A DNA stretch of 64,000 bases from Aquirhabdus sp. (GCA_030149815.1 JASLHI010000015.1:1-64000), one strand, 5' to 3'; shown: positions 44,037 through 53,796, counted from the stretch's first letter. Translations and numbers: made by a program. The notes: generated by a model from the letters alone, not told the origin.

Positions 44037-44870
44037 TTAGTAGCCCGAAGAATTAAAATCTACTCCTGCGGGCATGGATGTCAACCGAGAAATTCCTGTA
44101 TTGATTTGTCCATTTGCATATAAGTCAAACCATCGATACCCAGGAGGTAGGTTATCTAGGGTGAACGAGTCGCAAAGTGGCTTAAATTGAATGCAGGTTG
44201 ATGGGCATGCCCATACTTTGACTGATCCGCGAGTAAATTCGAAATTCTGATGAATATGTCCGTGTATAACCGCTTTGACTTGTGGTGCTTGATCGACAAT
44301 AGTCCAGAAGTCGTCTGCATTTGATAGACCAGTTTGATCTAGCCACTCCGATTGAATCGGGATAGGGTTGTGGTGCATTGCAATAATAATATGTCTATCT
44401 GGGTAATGACGCAGTTGTTTATCGAGCCAAAGCAATTCTTCTGCTATGAAATGTCCTCTAATTTCATGGTCGCTACTGGAATTCAACATCACAATAAGCC
44501 ACTGATTGCCTAATGTGATGATATTCATATTTGCAGCATTATTTTGTTGAGCTAGGAATAAGTCATTTAAATCATGATTTCCTTGGAGCCATACGCAAGG
44601 CTCTTCAAACGTCTGCATCTTATCGAGAAACCGTGCATATGTTCTTTCAGAGGGTGTTTGTGCAATGTCGCCCGTTGCAACGAATAAAGATAATTTTTTG
44701 TCGGAATTTTCTTTTTTGATGAGATCGATCACAGACTGAAAACTTTTTTCAGTATTCATGCCGAGTAATTCAGTATCACGACTTTCAAATAAGTGACAAT
44801 CTGAGACCTGTATGATGCGAATAGGTCGATCTGGGTCTGTTGTTGTGATGGACAACACATTTCTGCTCAA
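44037..44870 (-). CDS. cpdA: 3',5'-cyclic-AMP phosphodiesterase CpdA
   Basis: A 277-residue class III metallophosphoesterase that lowers cAMP. The metal ligand motifs are in order VSDCHLF (D-x-H), ATGDIAQ, LQGNHDLN, AMHHNPIP and IHGHIHQNFE. The C-terminal segment CPSTCIQFKPLCDSF matches CpdA proteins. Loss of cAMP would tune Crp/Vfr-type regulation, though no such regulator is in the window. It lies upstream of dksA on the minus strand. Confidence 0.92.
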   Translation of the reverse strand: MSRNVLSITTTDPDRPIRIIQVSDCHLFESRDTELLGMNTEKSFQSVIDLIKKENSDKKLSLFVATGDIAQTPSERTYARFLDKMQTFEEPCVWLQGNHDLNDLFLAQQNNAANMNIITLGNQWLIVMLNSSSDHEIRGHFIAEELLWLDKQLRHYPDRHIIIAMHHNPIPIQSEWLDQTGLSNADDFWTIVDQAPQVKAVIHGHIHQNFEFTRGSVKVWACPSTCIQFKPLCDSFTLDNLPPGYRWFDLYANGQINTGISRLTSMPAGVDFNSSGY

Positions 44871-45339
44871 CTGTATGCTCCCATCAAATTTTTATGATTC
44901 ATTTTTATGAATACTATAGCTGAGCTTGGGCTTAATTAGAACGTATTTCGGTGCAGTTAGTTTAAAAACATATTACCGGATTGATAAATTCGCACGCAAT
45001 CCGTACTTATTTTCGGTAGTGCACCAAAAACGATCATTGTGTGTATTTTGTTGGTGCGAGTAGTGTGGTAAAAATGAGAAATCATCTATATGCACTGATC
45101 TTGCGCATAAGAGGATAAAAGCCATTCAAAATTGGCATATTTTATATAAAGAGCTAAGTACAATTTACGGAATGCTTATATCTGATGTTTCAAAATACAG
45201 GAGTCTTGTGAACTTGGCATGACAATTGTATTAATAATTGTGACTGAAAAAGAAGTCTCACACCTTTGATGAGGATTTAATTAAAGGGTTCGTGATTTTC
45301 ATAAATGATAGACATAAATGTTCTTGGGGAGCATGAAGT
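44871..45339. promoter_or_regulatory. Non-coding region ahead of the porin, with NtrC-like half sites
   Basis: About 470 bases divergent between cpdA and the porin gene, without a credible gene. The half sites GGTGCA (44950-44955), GCACCAA (45021-45027) and TTGGTGC (45051-45057) resemble parts of the NtrC sequence, and the last two form an inverted pair about 23 bases apart. Just downstream lies a sigma-54-like promoter (45215-45230). Spacing is not that of a textbook 17-base NtrC site, so binding is speculative. Confidence 0.35.
45215..45230 (+). promoter_or_regulatory. Candidate sigma-54 promoter of the porin gene
   Basis: TGGCATGACAATTGTA matches TGGCACG-N4-TTGCA with two changes and GG-N10-G spacing (GT instead of GC). 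Transcription would begin near 45241, giving a leader of about 100 bases. Confidence 0.45.
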
Positions 45340-46545
45340 ATGAAAACAGCAATTGTGAAAACAGCAAAATTAACCGTGTTAGTGTCTTCATTAGCCGTAT
45401 TAGGACTGTCTGCAGTTGCATACGCTGATGACGCAACTGCACCGGCAGCACCAGCAGGTCCAGCACTGCCGTCATTTCCTAGCTTAGGTGGCGTGTTGAG
45501 TGCAGATGCTAAACCATTTAGCTTTGATGCGGGTCCAGTTGGTAATGTATTTGTGACTGGTGTAGCGAGTGCCCTAGTACAAACTCAAAATAATCGTGTT
45601 GGTAACGTCGCTAGCTCACAAACAGATGTGAGCAATGCTCAAGTTTTTCTCAACAAAACTGATGGCCTAGTTCAATTTTCTGGTCAATTTGGTAGCTATT
45701 CAATCCCTGCTTTAGGCGTACCTTATGTTAAAGCTGAGAAAACTCCTGCTGCGACTTACGGTGTTTTCTCTCAAGGATTTATCAAACTTGCACCAACAGA
45801 TAGCTTTAACGTGATGGTTGGTAAGTTGCCGACATTGATTGGCGATGAATATACATTCTCATTTGAGAATATGAACATTCAACGTGGTTTGCTCTGGGGT
45901 CAAGAGCCTGCAGTCAGCCGCGGTGTTCAAGCTAACTATACACAAGGTCCTCTAGCATTATCTTTGTCCTTCAATGATGGCTATTACTCAAACAAATACA
46001 ATACTGTATCTGCTGCTGCGACATATACGATGGACAGTGCGAATATTTTTGCATTCTCTGGTAGTGGTCATACTGGCGGTTTTAGTAATGTATCGTCTAC
46101 AGCTACGCCAATCTTGCAAAATAATGGGCAAATTTATAATTTGATCTACACTCATACTAGTGGTCCATGGACATTCCAACCGTACTTGCAATACAACTAT
46201 GTTCCAGCATTAAGTCAACTAGGTACTAAGTCTGCATCGGCAACTGGCGCTGCGGTGTTGGGAAGCTACAAGATTAATGACAACTACAGCCTGCCAGTTC
46301 GTTTAGAATATATTACTTCGACGGGTAGCAAGAATGATCCTGCTGATCCAAGCTTGTTGTACGGCGCTGGTAGCAAAGCTTGGTCTCTGACGATCACGCC
46401 AACTTATCAATACAAGATCTTCTTTGCGCGTGCTGAGTTGTCCTTTGTTGGAATTAACAAAGGAACAGCTGGTTCTGAATTTGGTGTGAATGGTGATAAA
46501 AAGAACCAAGTTACAGGCTTACTTGAAACAGGCGTAATGTTCTAA
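45340..46545 (+). CDS. OmpL-like outer-membrane beta-barrel porin (BBP2 type)
   Basis: A 401-residue outer-membrane protein with a signal peptide (about 1-29, ending AVAYA) and a short Ala/Pro-rich linker. The remainder alternates as beta strands and ends in TGLLETGVMF with a terminal phenylalanine, as in outer-membrane barrels. The segment VGKLPTLIGDEYTFSFENMN then QRGLLWGQEPAVSRGVQANY resembles the putative beta-barrel porin 2 (OmpL-like) family. Substrate is unknown. GGGGAGCATGAAGT precedes the ATG and a strong terminator follows. Confidence 0.8.
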   Translation: MKTAIVKTAKLTVLVSSLAVLGLSAVAYADDATAPAAPAGPALPSFPSLGGVLSADAKPFSFDAGPVGNVFVTGVASALVQTQNNRVGNVASSQTDVSNAQVFLNKTDGLVQFSGQFGSYSIPALGVPYVKAEKTPAATYGVFSQGFIKLAPTDSFNVMVGKLPTLIGDEYTFSFENMNIQRGLLWGQEPAVSRGVQANYTQGPLALSLSFNDGYYSNKYNTVSAAATYTMDSANIFAFSGSGHTGGFSNVSSTATPILQNNGQIYNLIYTHTSGPWTFQPYLQYNYVPALSQLGTKSASATGAAVLGSYKINDNYSLPVRLEYITSTGSKNDPADPSLLYGAGSKAWSLTITPTYQYKIFFARAELSFVGINKGTAGSEFGVNGDKKNQVTGLLETGVMF

Positions 46546-46573
46546 GAAGTTAGCAAGTTAAGGTTTAAAAGTA

Positions 46574-46607
46574 AAAACCACAGTTTGAGTAATCAAGCTG
46601 TGGTTTT
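46574..46607 (+). terminator. Rho-independent terminator of the porin gene
   Basis: Stem AAAACCACAG (46574-46583) pairs with CTGTGGTTTT (46598-46607), and a T-run follows on the plus strand. Confidence 0.88.
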
Positions 46608-46745
46608 TTATTGAGTCCATAAAAATATACTCATATTGCCGTTGATCACATACTCTACAGCACATGAACTATATTCATGCTAAAATGAGCGGTTTTTATC
46701 CAATTGGTGCTCTGCACCGCCCATTTAAGCATTGATGACCATATT

Positions 46746-49091
46746 ATGTCTGCTCCTAAAATAATTTCTGGCGCAACGCCTACGCCTTTGTTTGATTACG
46801 ATAAACATTGGGCATCGTGTTTTGAACCTGCGCCTTTTTTGCCGATGAGTCGTGCGGAAATGGACGTGCTCGGCTGGGATGCCTGTGATGTGATTATCAT
46901 TAGCGGCGATGCGTATGTTGATCATCCATCATTTGGGATGGCGATTATTGGTCGTTTGCTTGAAGCACAAGGTTTTCGCGTAGGGATTATTGCCCAGCCT
47001 GATTGGCATTCGGCGGATGCGTTTAAAGTATTGGGTAAACCTGTTTATTGCTTTGGCGTAACCGCAGGCAATATGGACTCGATGATTAACCGTTATACGG
47101 CGGATCGTAAAACGCGTTCTGATGATGCCTATTCGCCAAATAATGCACCTGATAAGCGTCCAGATCGTGCTGCGGTTGTATATTCGCAGCGTTGTCGTGA
47201 AGCGTATTCTGATGTGCCAATTATTTTGGGTGGAATAGAAGCGAGTTTACGCCGTATTGCGCATTATGATTACTGGCAGGACAAAGTGCGTCGTTCGATT
47301 ATTACCGACGCCAAAGCCGATATTTTATTGTATGGCAATGCTGAACGTGCCATTGTTGATGTCGTGCATCGTCTGGCAAAAGGTGATCGTATTGATCAAA
47401 TCACCGATTTACGCGGTACAAGTTTTATTCTTAACGAAGCACGTAAGGTTACAAAAGCAGATTATTTTGAAATCGCTAGTAATGATATCGATACGCCCGG
47501 ACGTGTTGACGCGATTATCAATCCGTATGTGATGACCGAAGATTTAGACAGTTGTGATGTCGAAAAAAACAATCCTAAGAATCCAACTCCTTCAACCTAT
47601 GAAGGTTTTGTTAAAGAAGTCGTACCTAATCCGATTGTGAATGCGGATATCGTCGAGAGTCGTAAACTTGATGATGATACTCAGATTGTCTCCTTGCGTC
47701 CTGCGCCAAGCAAAGCGATCAAGCATCGTCTGCCGCCACGTGAGTTGTCGGTGATTCGTTTGCCTGATTATGATCAGGTGAAAGATGATCCTGTGTTGTA
47801 TGCCCATGCCAATCGCATTTTGCATTTAGAAACCAATCCGGGTAATGCACGAGCAATGGTGCAACGTCATGGTGATCGTGATGTATGGCTGAATGCGCCG
47901 CCGATTCCATTATCGACTGAAGAAATGGATTATGTCTTTGATCTGCCATATGCGCGTGTTCCACATCCTGTCTATGGCGATGCGCGTATTCCTGCATATG
48001 ACATGATCAAATTTTCGGTCAACATCATGCGCGGTTGTTTTGGGGGCTGCACGTTCTGTTCGATTACCGAGCATGAAGGACGTATTATCCAGAATCGTTC
48101 AGAAGAGTCGATTCTACGTGAAGTAGAAAGTATTCGCGATACAACGCCGGGGTTTACGGGGATTATTTCTGACCTCGGTGGCCCAACGGCAAATATGTAT
48201 CGTCTGGCTTGTAAAGATCCTGAAATTGAAAAGAATTGCCGTAAACCTTCATGCGTTTATCCGGGCGTTTGCGAGAATCTGGAAACCGATCACAGCCATT
48301 TGACGCAGCTTTATCGCAAAGCACGTGGGCTGAAAGGCATTAAGAAGATTTTGATTGGTTCTGGTTTGCGCTATGACTTGGCGGTTCTGAATCCTGAATA
48401 TGTTAAAGAGCTGGTGACGCACCACGTTGGCGGTTATTTGAAGATTGCGCCTGAGCATACCGAAGGCGGACCGTTGTCGAAGATGATGAAGCCAGGGATT
48501 GGGACGTATGATCGCTTTAAGCAGTTGTTTGATCGCTTTAGTAAAGAAGCGGGTAAAGAGCAATATCTGATTCCTTACTTCATTGCGGCGCATCCAGGGA
48601 CAACCGATCAGGACATGATGAATCTGGCGTTGTGGTTGAAGAAGAATGGTTTCCGCGCCGATCAGGTGCAGACGTTCTATCCATCGCCGATGGCAACTGC
48701 GACGACGATGTACCATACGTTTAAGAATCCGTTACGCAAAGTCAGTCGTGGTAGTGAAACGGTAGATATTGTGAAAGGCGAGAAGCGTCGCCGTTTGCAT
48801 AAGGCCTTCTTGCGTTATCACGATCCGAACAATTGGCCGTTGCTGCGTGAAGCGTTGAAGAGTATGGGGCGTGCAGATTTGATTGGTAATGCGAAGCATC
48901 AGTTGATTCCGACTAATCAGCCGTTGAATAAGGAATCTGGCGAATATAGCACTGCGCGGAAGAAGAATTCTTCTGTGGCGGGTGATTCGCGTAAACGTTC
49001 AGGTTCTCAGCCTCAAAAGGGTCAGATTTTGACGCAGCATACAGGCTTGCCGCCAAGAGTGACTGGGGCGAAAAGGAAGCAGAAGGCTTAA
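46746..49091 (+). CDS. ygiQ: YgiQ-family radical SAM protein
   Basis: A 781-residue radical S-adenosylmethionine enzyme of unknown substrate. The N-terminal domain (LDVLGWDACDVIIISGDAYV type) resembles a cobalamin-binding or Rossmann fold. The cluster motif is in IMRGCFGGCTFCSITEHEGR (about 425-445; CxxxCxxC). Conserved LIPYFIAAHPGTTDQDM and QVQTFYPSPMATATTMYHT follow. The ATG at 46746 (MSAPKIISG) is chosen; an upstream in-frame codon at 46704 has no conserved content. The last 60 residues are basic and low in complexity. Confidence 0.93.
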   Translation: MSAPKIISGATPTPLFDYDKHWASCFEPAPFLPMSRAEMDVLGWDACDVIIISGDAYVDHPSFGMAIIGRLLEAQGFRVGIIAQPDWHSADAFKVLGKPVYCFGVTAGNMDSMINRYTADRKTRSDDAYSPNNAPDKRPDRAAVVYSQRCREAYSDVPIILGGIEASLRRIAHYDYWQDKVRRSIITDAKADILLYGNAERAIVDVVHRLAKGDRIDQITDLRGTSFILNEARKVTKADYFEIASNDIDTPGRVDAIINPYVMTEDLDSCDVEKNNPKNPTPSTYEGFVKEVVPNPIVNADIVESRKLDDDTQIVSLRPAPSKAIKHRLPPRELSVIRLPDYDQVKDDPVLYAHANRILHLETNPGNARAMVQRHGDRDVWLNAPPIPLSTEEMDYVFDLPYARVPHPVYGDARIPAYDMIKFSVNIMRGCFGGCTFCSITEHEGRIIQNRSEESILREVESIRDTTPGFTGIISDLGGPTANMYRLACKDPEIEKNCRKPSCVYPGVCENLETDHSHLTQLYRKARGLKGIKKILIGSGLRYDLAVLNPEYVKELVTHHVGGYLKIAPEHTEGGPLSKMMKPGIGTYDRFKQLFDRFSKEAGKEQYLIPYFIAAHPGTTDQDMMNLALWLKKNGFRADQVQTFYPSPMATATTMYHTFKNPLRKVSRGSETVDIVKGEKRRRLHKAFLRYHDPNNWPLLREALKSMGRADLIGNAKHQLIPTNQPLNKESGEYSTARKKNSSVAGDSRKRSGSQPQKGQILTQHTGLPPRVTGAKRKQKA

Positions 49092-49114
49092 GCTGTTTTG
49101 AAAAAAATGCGGTT

Positions 49115-49168
49115 CCCTGAGCTTGTCGAAGGGTTGTTTGTGTGTGCAAAGGCTTCGACAGGCTCAGC
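49115..49168. repeat. Dispersed inverted repeat (TGAGCTTGTCGAA family)
   Basis: CCCTGAGCTTGTCGAAGGG (49115-49133) and CTTCGACAGGCTCAGC (49153-49168) form an inverted pair between ygiQ and ybaK. The same family occurs at 17044-17120 and, as a single arm, at 21879-21898. Confidence 0.75.
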
Positions 49169-49189
49169 CAGCTAACTTTTGTTTGCTGT

Positions 49190-49328
49190 GAAGTCTTCCC
49201 GAAGATTTAGATGGGCGATATTTTGATGTTCAAAACCATCCCCATCCCGAACTACGCTATAGCTTCGTCTTGCGCTAGGGTGAAGCAGTGCTTCGCTAAT
49301 CTTAGCTCATCCCCTTGAAGGGGAGGGC
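49190..49328. repeat. Longer intergenic repeat element next to ybaK
   Basis: It begins gaagtcttccc...agattta and contains caaaaccatcccc and CCCCTTGAAGGGG (49312-49324). These are shared pieces with the element at 3391-3463. The middle (about 49250-49305) holds further imperfect inverted pieces. It looks like a composite dispersed element. Confidence 0.6.
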
Positions 49329-49799
49329 TTATTCATCAATTAAATCAAAATAATCCGCACCAGTAATCGCTTTTAATAAGTCGTCAGGCACTAATCCCAC
49401 ATCTAAGCCACGCTTTCCGCCACTGACATAGACTTTTTCCAATGACCTAGCGGTCGCATCCAGAGCCGTTTTTAACTGTTTCTTTTGTCCAATTGGGCTG
49501 ATCCCGCCGACCAGATAACCTGTGATACGTTCAGCTTCATCAGGTTTGGCCATACGGACTTTTTTCAGTCCGAAAGCATGAGCAGCTTTCTTCAAACTCA
49601 ACGTGTGCGTCACTGGAATAATCGCAACAAAGAATTGCTTTTCATCAGTAATGAGCAAAGTTTTGAAAACACATGCCATGGGTAGATTTAACTTTGTCGC
49701 AGCTTCTTCACCAAAATTAGTACATGATGGATCATGTTCGTATTCATGGATACTAAACGGTATTTTCAGTTTCTTGAGTAAATTACATGCGGGTGTCAT
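49329..49799 (-). CDS. ybaK: Cys-tRNA(Pro) deacylase YbaK/EbsC
   Basis: A 156-residue trans-editing enzyme that removes Cys from mischarged tRNA-Pro. The YbaK fold is seen in PFSIHEYEHDPSCTNFGEEAA, then VFKTLLITDEKQFFVAIIPVTH and the loop GYLVGGISPIGQKK. It has the usual length. It lies 15 bases from the tag gene stop and is probably co-transcribed with it. Confidence 0.94.
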   Translation of the reverse strand: MTPACNLLKKLKIPFSIHEYEHDPSCTNFGEEAATKLNLPMACVFKTLLITDEKQFFVAIIPVTHTLSLKKAAHAFGLKKVRMAKPDEAERITGYLVGGISPIGQKKQLKTALDATARSLEKVYVSGGKRGLDVGLVPDDLLKAITGADYFDLIDE

Positions 49800-49814
49800 T
49801 TTAAATCTCTATTC

Positions 49815-50402
49815 TTAAACTGAGGCATTACGCACATGGCAATTAACTTCATGATCATTCACCATGCCCATGCTTTGCATGAACGCATAGCAAGTAGTTT
49901 CGCCGACAAAGCGAAAGCCTGCTTTTTTGAGTGCTTTGGACATCGCAGTGCTTTGAGCGGTCTTAGTCTGTCCATCGCGATAACTTTCTAAATGATTGTC
50001 TATCGTTTTATCATCGACAAAGCTCCAAGCCCAAGCTGAAAAATTAATCCCTTGTGCTTGCATTGCCATATACGCTTTTGCGTTATCACGAATGGCTGAT
50101 AGCTTGCCAATATGACGAATCAGCCCAGCATCAGTAACGAGTTCAGCTAAGTCTTCATCGGTCAGCGCAGCGACTTGTACAGGGTCAAAATTAAAGAAGC
50201 GCTTGCGATAATGCTCGCGTTTTCTGAGCACAGTAATCCATGACAATCCTGCTTGTTGACCTTCGAGGCAGAGCTTTTCAAACAGTTTAATCGGATCATA
50301 CTGCGGACGACCCCATTCATTGTCATGGTAGGCTTGATAAAGTGGATCGTCGCTACACCAGCCACAGCGATGAATAGTGAGGGAAGGGGAAGTTGTAGAC
50401 AT
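49815..50402 (-). CDS. tag: DNA-3-methyladenine glycosylase I
   Basis: Base-excision repair glycosylase removing 3-methyladenine, 195 residues. The zinc-binding N-terminus begins RCGWCSDDPLYQAYHDNEWG. The conserved LCLEGQQAGLSWITVLRKRE holds the catalytic Glu region. The remaining zinc ligands are in NDHEVNCHV near the end. It starts with ATG at 50402 and is upstream of ybaK. Confidence 0.95.
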   Translation of the reverse strand: MSTTSPSLTIHRCGWCSDDPLYQAYHDNEWGRPQYDPIKLFEKLCLEGQQAGLSWITVLRKREHYRKRFFNFDPVQVAALTDEDLAELVTDAGLIRHIGKLSAIRDNAKAYMAMQAQGINFSAWAWSFVDDKTIDNHLESYRDGQTKTAQSTAMSKALKKAGFRFVGETTCYAFMQSMGMVNDHEVNCHVRNASV

Positions 50403-50552
50403 TTTTTTCTCAATATTTTCTCAAAGATCATGGTCAAAGATCGTGGATTTCAGCGTTTTGCAATTATACTGGCGGCAGAATTTGATTTTAGCGACTAATT
50501 ACTTTGATTTGGTCGCATTTATGCAGCAGTTTTTAATGGGATAACATACCGC

Positions 50553-51392
50553 ATGTCAACGTCAAAAAGTCCATTTATATTATTTCAGCACATTGCTCCT
50601 CAGCATGGTTTAAGCCGTTTGGTTGGTGCATTGGCAGCAAGCAAAATTGGCTTTGTCAAAAATACCTTTATCAAAACATTTGCTCACCGCTATAACATCG
50701 ATATGTCGTTGGCAGCTGAAGAAAATTTAACAGCATATTCAAGCTTTAATGACTTTTTTACGCGTGCTTTAAAAGATGGTGTGCGTGCAATTGATGCTGC
50801 GCCAAACGCCGTGGTTTCGCCTGCGGATGGTGCGATTTCACAATTGGGTAAAATCATTGGTGATGACGTCTTTCAAGCGAAAGGACAGTCGTTTTCGGTT
50901 GAAAAACTGGTAGCTGATGCTGCACTAGCCGCACCGTTTAAAAATGGTGAGTTTGCAACGGTTTATCTCTCTCCGCGTGATTATCATCGTGTGCATATGC
51001 CATTTGCAGGACGTTTGACGGATACGTTGTATGTGCCAGGTGAGTTATTTTCGGTCAATGTGGAAACCGCACAGAATGTTGAAGGTTTATTTGCCCGGAA
51101 TGAGCGCATGGTCTGTTTGTTCGATACTACCGTGGGTCGTATGGCAGTTGTGTTGGTAGGTGCAATGATTGTGGCAGGCATTGAAACTGTCGCGACAGGC
51201 AAGGCAAATCCAACGGGTAAAATTGAACATCGTAAGCATGATCTTCAACTGGATAAAGGCGCAGAACTTGGGCGTTTTTATTTAGGTTCAACAGCAGTGG
51301 TGTTATTTGAGCCGAATAAAATGAACTGGCTTGAGTCATTTACCGCGGATAGTGCGGTGGTGATGGGCGGTAAAATTGGGATGACGGTTTAA
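50553..51392 (+). CDS. psd: Phosphatidylserine decarboxylase proenzyme
   Basis: Inner-membrane-associated enzyme making phosphatidylethanolamine. The 279-residue precursor has SFNDFFTRALKDGVR, VSPADGAIS, YLSPRDYHRVHMP and the autocleavage site LGST, where Ser246 becomes the pyruvoyl group. This gives a small alpha chain of about 34 residues. The start MSTSKSPFILFQHIAPQHG is divergent from tag. It functions beside ornithine-lipid genes elsewhere in the window as a membrane-lipid step. Confidence 0.96.
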   Translation: MSTSKSPFILFQHIAPQHGLSRLVGALAASKIGFVKNTFIKTFAHRYNIDMSLAAEENLTAYSSFNDFFTRALKDGVRAIDAAPNAVVSPADGAISQLGKIIGDDVFQAKGQSFSVEKLVADAALAAPFKNGEFATVYLSPRDYHRVHMPFAGRLTDTLYVPGELFSVNVETAQNVEGLFARNERMVCLFDTTVGRMAVVLVGAMIVAGIETVATGKANPTGKIEHRKHDLQLDKGAELGRFYLGSTAVVLFEPNKMNWLESFTADSAVVMGGKIGMTV

Positions 51393-51400
51393 TTATGGAT

Positions 51401-51479
51401 AATGTAGGGGTAGACCTGTGGTCTGCCCTAAGCTAGTACATCTGAGCTGTGGGAGAACACAGTTCTCCACTACAATATT
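51401..51479. repeat. REP-like hairpin pair between psd and a RidA gene
   Basis: The left piece (51401-51430, ending ggtctgcccta) has an internal dyad. The right piece (about 51449-51479) runs ...gttctccactacaatatt. The ending tacaatatt is shared with 8142 and, less closely, with 61810. Confidence 0.65.
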
Positions 51480-51528
51480 CATGCAATTCTTATCAACGCA
51501 ACTTTCATTAAGGCAAGTCTGATTTCAA

Positions 51529-51879
51529 TTAAAACCGCGCCGCCGTCACAATAATTTCAACCAGTAATGATGGATCAGCGAGCCTAGCTTCGCTCGTTGC
51601 CCGAACTGGCGCGCAGCCTTCAGGAACCCAAGCATCATAAACTTCATTCATCGCTTCAAAGTCTGCGATGTCTTTTAGCCAAATAATCACTTGCAATATA
51701 TGCTCTCGAGAGGATTCTGCTTCACCAAGTAGACGATCTACATGTGCTAAGGCTTCCGCCGTTTGTTCTGCAACAGTTTTTCCTGTTTCGCCAACTTGTC
51801 CAGCGAGATAAACGGTTTCGCCATGAATGACGATTTCACTCATTCGGCGATTGGTGTGCTTACGAAGGATAGATGTCAT
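51529..51879 (-). CDS. RidA/YjgF-family protein (first copy)
   Basis: A 116-residue member of the RidA superfamily, which deaminates reactive enamine/imine intermediates. It contains YLAGQVGETGKTVAEQTAEALAHVDRLL and VPEGCAPVRATSEARLADPSLLVEIIVTA. The active-site Arg lies in the PVRATSEARL segment. It differs from the second copy at 59384 and probably belongs to another RidA subgroup. Confidence 0.88.
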   Translation of the reverse strand: MTSILRKHTNRRMSEIVIHGETVYLAGQVGETGKTVAEQTAEALAHVDRLLGEAESSREHILQVIIWLKDIADFEAMNEVYDAWVPEGCAPVRATSEARLADPSLLVEIIVTAARF

Positions 51880-51930
51880 ACGATTCCTTAAATATGAGGC
51901 AATGGCTTTTTGAATAGAAAATATATTGAA

Positions 51931-53796
51931 TTATAAAGAGATTTTTTCATCTGTTTTAGTTTTTTCAATATTTCGTACTACATGATGGTCACTATCAAAG
52001 AGTCCTTCGAGTTCGATCATGGCGGCACGTGCAGATTCGACAAACTTCACATCGTCATCATAGACAGCTTGTTGACGTTCTAACAACGCCTCATCGTACT
52101 CTCGAAACACATCAATGCTTTCTTTTGCGCTAGATTCGTCGAACCCAAGTGCGAGTAGCGATGCGTGCGCCATACCCAGCGATGAAAAATAAGTTTCGCG
52201 CCAAACGTGTTGAACACCCGCTTCACGCAAGCGGTAGTAATGTTGACGATCTCGTGCGCGCGCGATGATTTTCAATTTAGGATAGGTGCGGTATAAATAT
52301 TCAGCGGTAATTACGGATTGATCTATATCATCTAATGCGAGAACAAATAATTTCGCATGAACAATGCCTGCTGAGCGCAGCAATTCAGGGTTGTTCGGAT
52401 TGCCATAATATACGGCATTACCAAATTTTCTGACAAAATCGACTTGTCCTGCGTCTTTTTCAATCGCTGTAAATTCAATATGATGCATTCGTAAAATACG
52501 ACCAACGATTTGTCCAATCCGTCCAAAGCCTGCAATGATGACGCGATGTTCGTGGTTGGGAATTTCATCAAATTCGCGTTCAGGTTGTTGGCGAGTAAAG
52601 ACTGGTTCTAAGTATTTTTCTAAAATAAAGAACGCTAATGGTGTCATTGCCATCGACAAGGTGACGATCAGAATGAGTGGTTGAGCAAGATCAATCGGAA
52701 GGATTTTTTGTGTGACGGCGGTGTTAAACACCACGAAAGCAAACTCCCCACCTTGAGAGAGTGCGATGCCCAAGCGTGCGCTGGTGGGAATACGATTTCC
52801 CATCATGCGGGCAAGAAAAAATAAGATGAAAAACTTAGCAACCATTAACCCGATTGCACCACCGATCACTAATAGTGGCTCGGCTATAATCAGACGCAGA
52901 TTAGTACTCATTCCAACCGACATAAAAAATAAGCCTAATAACAATCCCTTGAAGGGCTGAATACTGGCTTCAATCTCGTGCCGATATTCGGAGTCGGCAA
53001 GCAACACGCCTGTCAAAAAGGCACCCAATGCCATGCTGATGTGCAGTTGATCCATGAGGAGCGCAACCCCAAAGATAAAGAACAGTGCAACTGCCGTGAG
53101 TAATTCATTTGCGCCGCTACTGACAATCAGGCGAAATAATGGGCGAACAATCGAACGACTTGCGAGGACTAATCCGACGAATACCCCAACTACTTTTGCA
53201 AAGTAAACAAAGTCTACACTCTGACCTGTGGGTTGTAATCCTGTACTATGGAATAGTGGCAAAATTGCCAGAATTGGAATGACCGCAATATCTTGGAAAA
53301 GTAAAATAGCAAAAGCATCTCGCCCATGAGCGCTTGCCAGTTGATGTTTTTCGCTGAGCAATTGCAGTACAAATGCCGTTGAAGAAAGTGCAAAACCAAA
53401 ACCAATGATAAAGCTGGTACTAAGCTGGCTTTGTAATGTCATGCCAAATAATGTTGATGACGTCAGGCTGGCTAATTGCCAAATGGCAAACATTAAAATG
53501 ACGCCTGTGACGACGACTTGCAAGCCACCCATGACAAAGATGGGTCGGCGAAGCGCCCAAAGCCGCGACGGTTGCAGTTCAAGACCGATGATGAATAGCA
53601 GCATGACCACGCCATATTCGGCAAAATGCATCACTGCCTCAGTATTACCCGCAGCATCAAATCCGCTAGGACCCAGAACGACCCCTGTCAATAAGTAACC
53701 CAAAACCGTTGCTAAACCAAAGCGTCGGCCCAACGGCACTAGTAATATCGCCGCACCCAAAAAAATGGTAATTTGAACCAGTAGTGACATGGGCAA
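51931..53796 (-). CDS. CPA2 monovalent cation:H+ antiporter with TrkA-N domain (Kef-type)
   Basis: A 621-residue inner-membrane antiporter. The N-terminal exchanger part (about 1-390) has about 12 helices and segments such as LGYLLTGVVLGPSGFD, LLFIIGLEL, FALSSTAFVLQLLSEK and ALGAFLTGVLLADSEYRHEIE. A cytoplasmic NAD-binding TrkA-N domain begins near residue 415 with VIIAGFGRIGQIVGRIL. It resembles KefB/KefC potassium efflux proteins, but no KefF/KefG partner lies beside it. The ion specificity is inferred. Confidence 0.9.
   Translation of the reverse strand: MPMSLLVQITIFLGAAILLVPLGRRFGLATVLGYLLTGVVLGPSGFDAAGNTEAVMHFAEYGVVMLLFIIGLELQPSRLWALRRPIFVMGGLQVVVTGVILMFAIWQLASLTSSTLFGMTLQSQLSTSFIIGFGFALSSTAFVLQLLSEKHQLASAHGRDAFAILLFQDIAVIPILAILPLFHSTGLQPTGQSVDFVYFAKVVGVFVGLVLASRSIVRPLFRLIVSSGANELLTAVALFFIFGVALLMDQLHISMALGAFLTGVLLADSEYRHEIEASIQPFKGLLLGLFFMSVGMSTNLRLIIAEPLLVIGGAIGLMVAKFFILFFLARMMGNRIPTSARLGIALSQGGEFAFVVFNTAVTQKILPIDLAQPLILIVTLSMAMTPLAFFILEKYLEPVFTRQQPEREFDEIPNHEHRVIIAGFGRIGQIVGRILRMHHIEFTAIEKDAGQVDFVRKFGNAVYYGNPNNPELLRSAGIVHAKLFVLALDDIDQSVITAEYLYRTYPKLKIIARARDRQHYYRLREAGVQHVWRETYFSSLGMAHASLLALGFDESSAKESIDVFREYDEALLERQQAVYDDDVKFVESARAAMIELEGLFDSDHHVVRNIEKTKTDEKISL

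Noticed and set aside
48249..48716. A 155-codon open frame antisense to ygiQ
   Set aside because: It is the shadow of a conserved radical SAM gene and has no domain signal of its own.
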